64,000 nucleotides of DNA. Origin: Methylobacterium sp. J-076 (GTDB lineage Bacteria > Pseudomonadota > Alphaproteobacteria > Rhizobiales > Beijerinckiaceae). Both the position numbers and the translations under genes were made by a program. The stretch lies in the NCBI RefSeq assembly GCF_022829405.1, contig NZ_JAKSXW010000129.1, positions 1-64,000 of the forward strand, written 5' to 3'. The notes under the pieces were generated by a model that saw only the letters and a program-made list of their open reading frames with translations, did not search any database and was not told the DNA's origin. Numbering within the stretch: position 1 is the first letter of the stretch; every line of letters begins with the position of its first letter. This document shows, piece by piece, positions 61,244-64,000 of the stretch.

Positions 61244-63012
61244 CAGGCACTCTCCTGGAGGGGGACCGGGCCGGATCCGGGGCGCGATCTGACACCCGGC
61301 GCGGTGGCGGGCTCGGACGCCGGCACGGATGTCGGCCGCAGAACCCGCGTGAGGATCTCGTCCCTCGGTCCGAAGGCCTGGACGCGGCCATCGGCCATCA
61401 TCAGCACGAGGTCGACGGCGGCCAGCGCGCTCGGACGGTGCGCGACCACCACGCAGATGCCGCCCCGCTGCCGGACCCCGCGGATGGCGGCCGTCAGCGC
61501 GCCCTCCCCTTCGGCGTCGAGGTTGGAGTTCGGCTCATCGAGCACCACGAGGAAGGGATCGCGATAGAGGGCGCGGGCGAGGCCGATGCGCTGGCGCTGG
61601 CCGGCGGACAGCCCGACGCCGCCCTCGCCGATGCGGGTGTTGTAACCGTCGCTCAGGCGCAGGATCATCTCGTGGACGCCCGCTGCCCGGGCGGCCGCGA
61701 TCACCATCTCGAAGGGGGCTTTCGGCTCGAAGCGCCCGATGTTCTCGGCGATCGTCCCGGCGAAGAGCTCGACCTCCTGCGGCAGGTAGCCGATGTGGAG
61801 GCCGAGCGCGGTCTTGAGCCACTGGTCGAGCGCGGCACCGTCGATCCGGACCTTGCCCCGCAGCACCGGCCAGACGCCGACCAGGGCGCGGGCCAACGAG
61901 GACTTGCCGGAGGCCGACGGCCCGATGATGCCGACACCCTGGCCGGCCCGGATGGCGAAGCTCGCCTCCTGCACCACCAAGCGCGGCGTGCCCGGCGGCG
62001 CCACGCTGAGGCCCTCGGCCGAGAGCGTGCGCGTGGGTGCCGGCAGAACCAGCGACGGGCTCGGCTCCGGCAGTTTGGCGAACAGGTCCGACAGCCGGTG
62101 CCAGCTCTGCCGCGCCGCGACGAAGCCCTTCCAGTTGGCGATGGCGAGTTCGGCCGGTGCCAGCGCCCGGGAGACCAGGATCGAGGACGCGATGATGATG
62201 CCCGCACTCGCCTGATTGTTGATGACGAGCCAAGCCCCGAGCGCCAGGACGCCCGACTGCAGCGCCATCCTGAACACCTTCGAGCCGGCCCCGAAACTGC
62301 CGGCGATGTCGGCGACGCGCTGCTGGGCGACCATGTAGTCGCGGTTGGCCGAGCCCCAGCGGTCCGCCAAGCGGTCCTGCATGCCCATCGCGGCGAGGAC
62401 TTCGGCGTTGCGGCGACCGGCATCGGCCAGGGCGTTGCGGCGCTGTCCGTGTCCGGTCGTGGCCTGCGACGGGGTGCGCGTGGCCCGGTCAGTGAACAGC
62501 GTCACCGTCACGAGGACCAGCGTGCCGGCGATGGCTGCGCAGCCGATCAGCGGATGAAACAGGAAGCAGATCAGCACGTAGAAGGGCATCCACGGCAGGT
62601 CGAACATCGCCGAGGGGCCGCTGCCGGAGAGGAATCCGCGCAGCTGATCGAGGTCGCGCAGGGGCAAAAGCCCGTCACCCGGCAGCGCGCCGCTCAACGG
62701 CGCGCGCACCACGATATCGAACACCCTGCCGCTCAGGGCCTCGTCGAGGGCGGCCCCTACCCGCGCCAGGACCCGCGTCCGGATCATCTCCAGCACGCCC
62801 TGGAAGGCGAACAGCACCAGGGCCAGGGCACCGAGGCCTATCAGGGTCGGCACCGACCGGCTCGGGATCACGCGGTCGTAGACCTCCAGCATGAAGAACG
62901 AGCCGGTCAGGTACAGGATGTTGACCAGCCCGCTCATCACCGCGACGCCGATCAACACCGTGCGGCATGCGGAGAGCGCCGAGATCAGCTCGGATTTCAC
63001 AGGTCTGAGCAA
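61243..63012 (-). CDS. Type I secretion ABC transporter (PrtD family)
   Basis: This 589-residue exporter half-transporter has an N-terminal six-helix membrane domain without a C39 peptidase domain and a C-terminal ATPase. Walker A is GPSASGKSS near 360. The signature is LSAGQRQRIGLARALYRDP and Walker B is FLVVLDEPNSNLD. It energises export of a substrate with a C-terminal uncleaved signal. The start appears to be TTG 63,012 behind GGAG. The candidate substrate gene is directly upstream on the same strand. Confidence 0.92.
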   Translation of the reverse strand: MLRPVKSELISALSACRTVLIGVAVMSGLVNILYLTGSFFMLEVYDRVIPSRSVPTLIGLGALALVLFAFQGVLEMIRTRVLARVGAALDEALSGRVFDIVVRAPLSGALPGDGLLPLRDLDQLRGFLSGSGPSAMFDLPWMPFYVLICFLFHPLIGCAAIAGTLVLVTVTLFTDRATRTPSQATTGHGQRRNALADAGRRNAEVLAAMGMQDRLADRWGSANRDYMVAQQRVADIAGSFGAGSKVFRMALQSGVLALGAWLVINNQASAGIIIASSILVSRALAPAELAIANWKGFVAARQSWHRLSDLFAKLPEPSPSLVLPAPTRTLSAEGLSVAPPGTPRLVVQEASFAIRAGQGVGIIGPSASGKSSLARALVGVWPVLRGKVRIDGAALDQWLKTALGLHIGYLPQEVELFAGTIAENIGRFEPKAPFEMVIAAARAAGVHEMILRLSDGYNTRIGEGGVGLSAGQRQRIGLARALYRDPFLVVLDEPNSNLDAEGEGALTAAIRGVRQRGGICVVVAHRPSALAAVDLVLMMADGRVQAFGPRDEILTRVLRPTSVPASEPATAPGVRSRPGSGPVPLQESA

Positions 63013-63056
63013 AGGAGCACTCCGCCAAGGTCCGGTTTGTCTCGGTCTTCCCGGGC

Positions 63057-63092
63057 CCGGGGCTGCCTGACATGCCCTGCAGGCAGCCCCGG
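63057..63092 (-). terminator. Strong hairpin between substrate gene and exporter
   Basis: CCGGGGCTGCCTG (63,057-63,069) pairs perfectly with CAGGCAGCCCCGG (63,080-63,092) over a 10-base loop, between the substrate stop and the ABC gene. No U tract follows, so it may act as a partial terminator or RNA-stabilising hairpin that makes the substrate more abundant than its exporter. Confidence 0.65.
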
Positions 63093-63131
63093 ACGAACGC
63101 GATTGTCGTGAGTGGGCGTGATCGGCGGCGC

Positions 63132-64000
63132 CTACCCGAACGTTCCGTTGCCGAACGTGCTACGCCCTTCCTGGGCACCGAACTGGAGGTAATGCTCCAT
63201 CGGGTCGATGCCGGCGGCCTTCACATCGGTGTAGGTCGCCTCGTAGGTCTTGGTGTCGAATCCGGCCGAAGGGTCGCGGCCTTCCTTCCAGCCATACGTG
63301 TCGTAGTGGAGGAGCGGATCGAAATTCGCCGCCTTCACATCGGTATAGGCCGCGAGATAGCCCTTCGTGTCGAAGACCGCGTTCGGGTTGCGCCCCTCGT
63401 GCCAGCCGTAGGTCTCGTAGTGCTGGTAGGCGAAGGCAAAGCTGTCGCCACCGGCCGAGAGCGCAGCCTTGGCCACGTCCGTATTCGACAGAAGGTAGAA
63501 CTCGGCGTCGAAGCCGGAATGCGTGTTGAGGTCGGTGGCTCTTCCGACGGCAGCGTAGGCCTCCCGTCCTTCGGCCTGGCCGAAGGAGATGTAATGGGCC
63601 AGCGGATCGACCCCCGCCGCCTTCACGTCCGGATTGCGGGCGAGGTACAGCTCGTTGTCGAAGTGGGCCGAAGGGTCACGGCCCTCCTTCCAGCCATACG
63701 TGTCGTAGTGGGTCAGCGGGTTCACCCCCGCTTCGGCCACGTCCCGGTTGGCGGCGAGATACCCAAGGGTCGAGAAGGAGGCGTTCGGGTCGCGGCCCTC
63801 GTGCCAGCCGAAGGTGGCGTAGTGGGTATCTGCATCGACACCGGCCTGCCAGACGTCGTGGTTGTTGGCGTAGTAGAAGAGATCGTCGACGAGCGGTGAC
63901 CCGTCGTTCTCATTGACCACTCCGTCGCTGAACACGAACGTGTGGAGGCCGGTGACGGTGGTGCTGGAGCCGTCGGGCCCGAAAATCTGGGCGATCCCGC
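63132..64000 (-). CDS. Repeat-containing secreted protein (type I secretion substrate), 5' part outside the window
   Basis: At least 288 residues are visible; the frame stays open to the right edge, so the N-terminus is missing. After IFGPDGSSTTVTGLHTFVF there are six repeats of about 37-48 residues with the pattern YL-x2-N-x-DV-x2-AGV-x-P-x2-HY-x3-GW-x-EGRDPN-x2-F. The third and fourth are longer and degenerate. It ends GNGTFG. Such repeats occur in bacterial exported proteins, often with calcium-binding parts. There is no N-terminal signal in view. Its place before PrtD/HlyD genes marks it as the likely cargo. Confidence 0.82.
   Translation of the reverse strand, partial: GIAQIFGPDGSSTTVTGLHTFVFSDGVVNENDGSPLVDDLFYYANNHDVWQAGVDADTHYATFGWHEGRDPNASFSTLGYLAANRDVAEAGVNPLTHYDTYGWKEGRDPSAHFDNELYLARNPDVKAAGVDPLAHYISFGQAEGREAYAAVGRATDLNTHSGFDAEFYLLSNTDVAKAALSAGGDSFAFAYQHYETYGWHEGRNPNAVFDTKGYLAAYTDVKAANFDPLLHYDTYGWKEGRDPSAGFDTKTYEATYTDVKAAGIDPMEHYLQFGAQEGRSTFGNGTFG

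Noticed and set aside
63132-63935. Near-identical DNA units as a CRISPR array
   Set aside because: They encode in-frame protein repeats of variable length, with no fixed repeat-spacer pattern.

Overview
This 64 kb window is a chromosomal segment of very high GC with short, often overlapping genes. The families point to an alphaproteobacterium of the order Hyphomicrobiales (Rhizobiales), most like Methylobacterium or Methylorubrum: a FixK/FNR-type regulator, a DUF1236 protein, an AllE/AllA/PuuE purine module, and a type I secretion system next to a protein built of DV-HY-GW-EGR repeats. This placement is inference from gene families and composition. No rRNA, tRNA, CRISPR array, transposase or phage gene is visible. 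Most of the window is core-like or accessory metabolism.

Layout. (1) 0.2-2.3 kb: two unrelated 2-hydroxyacid dehydrogenases in tandem, followed by intergenic hairpin repeats. (2) 2.6-6.8 kb: an RND metal pump and its adaptor. (3) 7-15 kb: an SDR, then a long minus-strand catabolic operon (lactonase-like metallohydrolase, NIPSNAP protein, two 3-hydroxyisobutyrate-dehydrogenase-like enzymes, two carboxymuconolactone-decarboxylase-like proteins, cupin, MFS transporter) ending with a GntR regulator. Upstream is a promoter whose spacer holds a perfect 13-bp palindrome, a likely GntR operator. (4) 15-17.6 kb: an MHYT-GGDEF-EAL c-di-GMP protein. (5) 17.7-23.2 kb: a Cu/Ag efflux operon with a Met/His/Cys-rich exported protein, a FixH-like protein, CusB and CusA. 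(6) 23.3-31.6 kb: a purine (allantoin) catabolic cluster: LysR, PuuE, NCS1 permease, Asp/Glu-type racemase and a Tat-exported FAH-family protein, divergent from allE-allA, with an ornithine-cyclodeaminase-like gene beyond.

(7) 31.9-35.6 kb: small proteins (one Rmf-like), then a VIT-type iron/manganese transporter with a b-type cytochrome and a small putative regulator behind an Irr-box-like palindrome, and a His-rich exported protein. (8) 35.6-42.3 kb: an uncharacterised protein, KatG, a MipA-like outer-membrane protein and a YgiQ-type radical SAM protein. (9) 42.7-49.9 kb: an apparent stress or low-oxygen island: two three-BON-domain proteins, oleate hydratase, a GlcG/HbpS protein, a HicA-like/eRF1-like fusion, small exported proteins and a FixK-like regulator. 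Three near-identical TTGATCCA-N3-CAA boxes sit in its divergent intergenic regions, each 22-23 bp from a TAG(T/C)(T/A)T -10 element. (10) 50.3-54 kb: a flavin monooxygenase fused to an ABM domain, a stand-alone ABM protein and a transglutaminase-like protein. (11) 54.2-59.8 kb: small exported proteins, a lipoprotein hydrolase, a citrate/tricarballylate symporter and an NAD(P)-binding protein. (12) 59.9-64 kb: type I secretion adaptor and ABC exporter behind a probable substrate gene that runs off the right edge.

The strongest leads beyond routine annotation are the FixK-type local regulon, the GntR operator inside the promoter of the catabolic operon, the Irr-box-like palindrome before the VIT operon, and an intergenic repeat that ends exactly at the stop codons of two unrelated genes.
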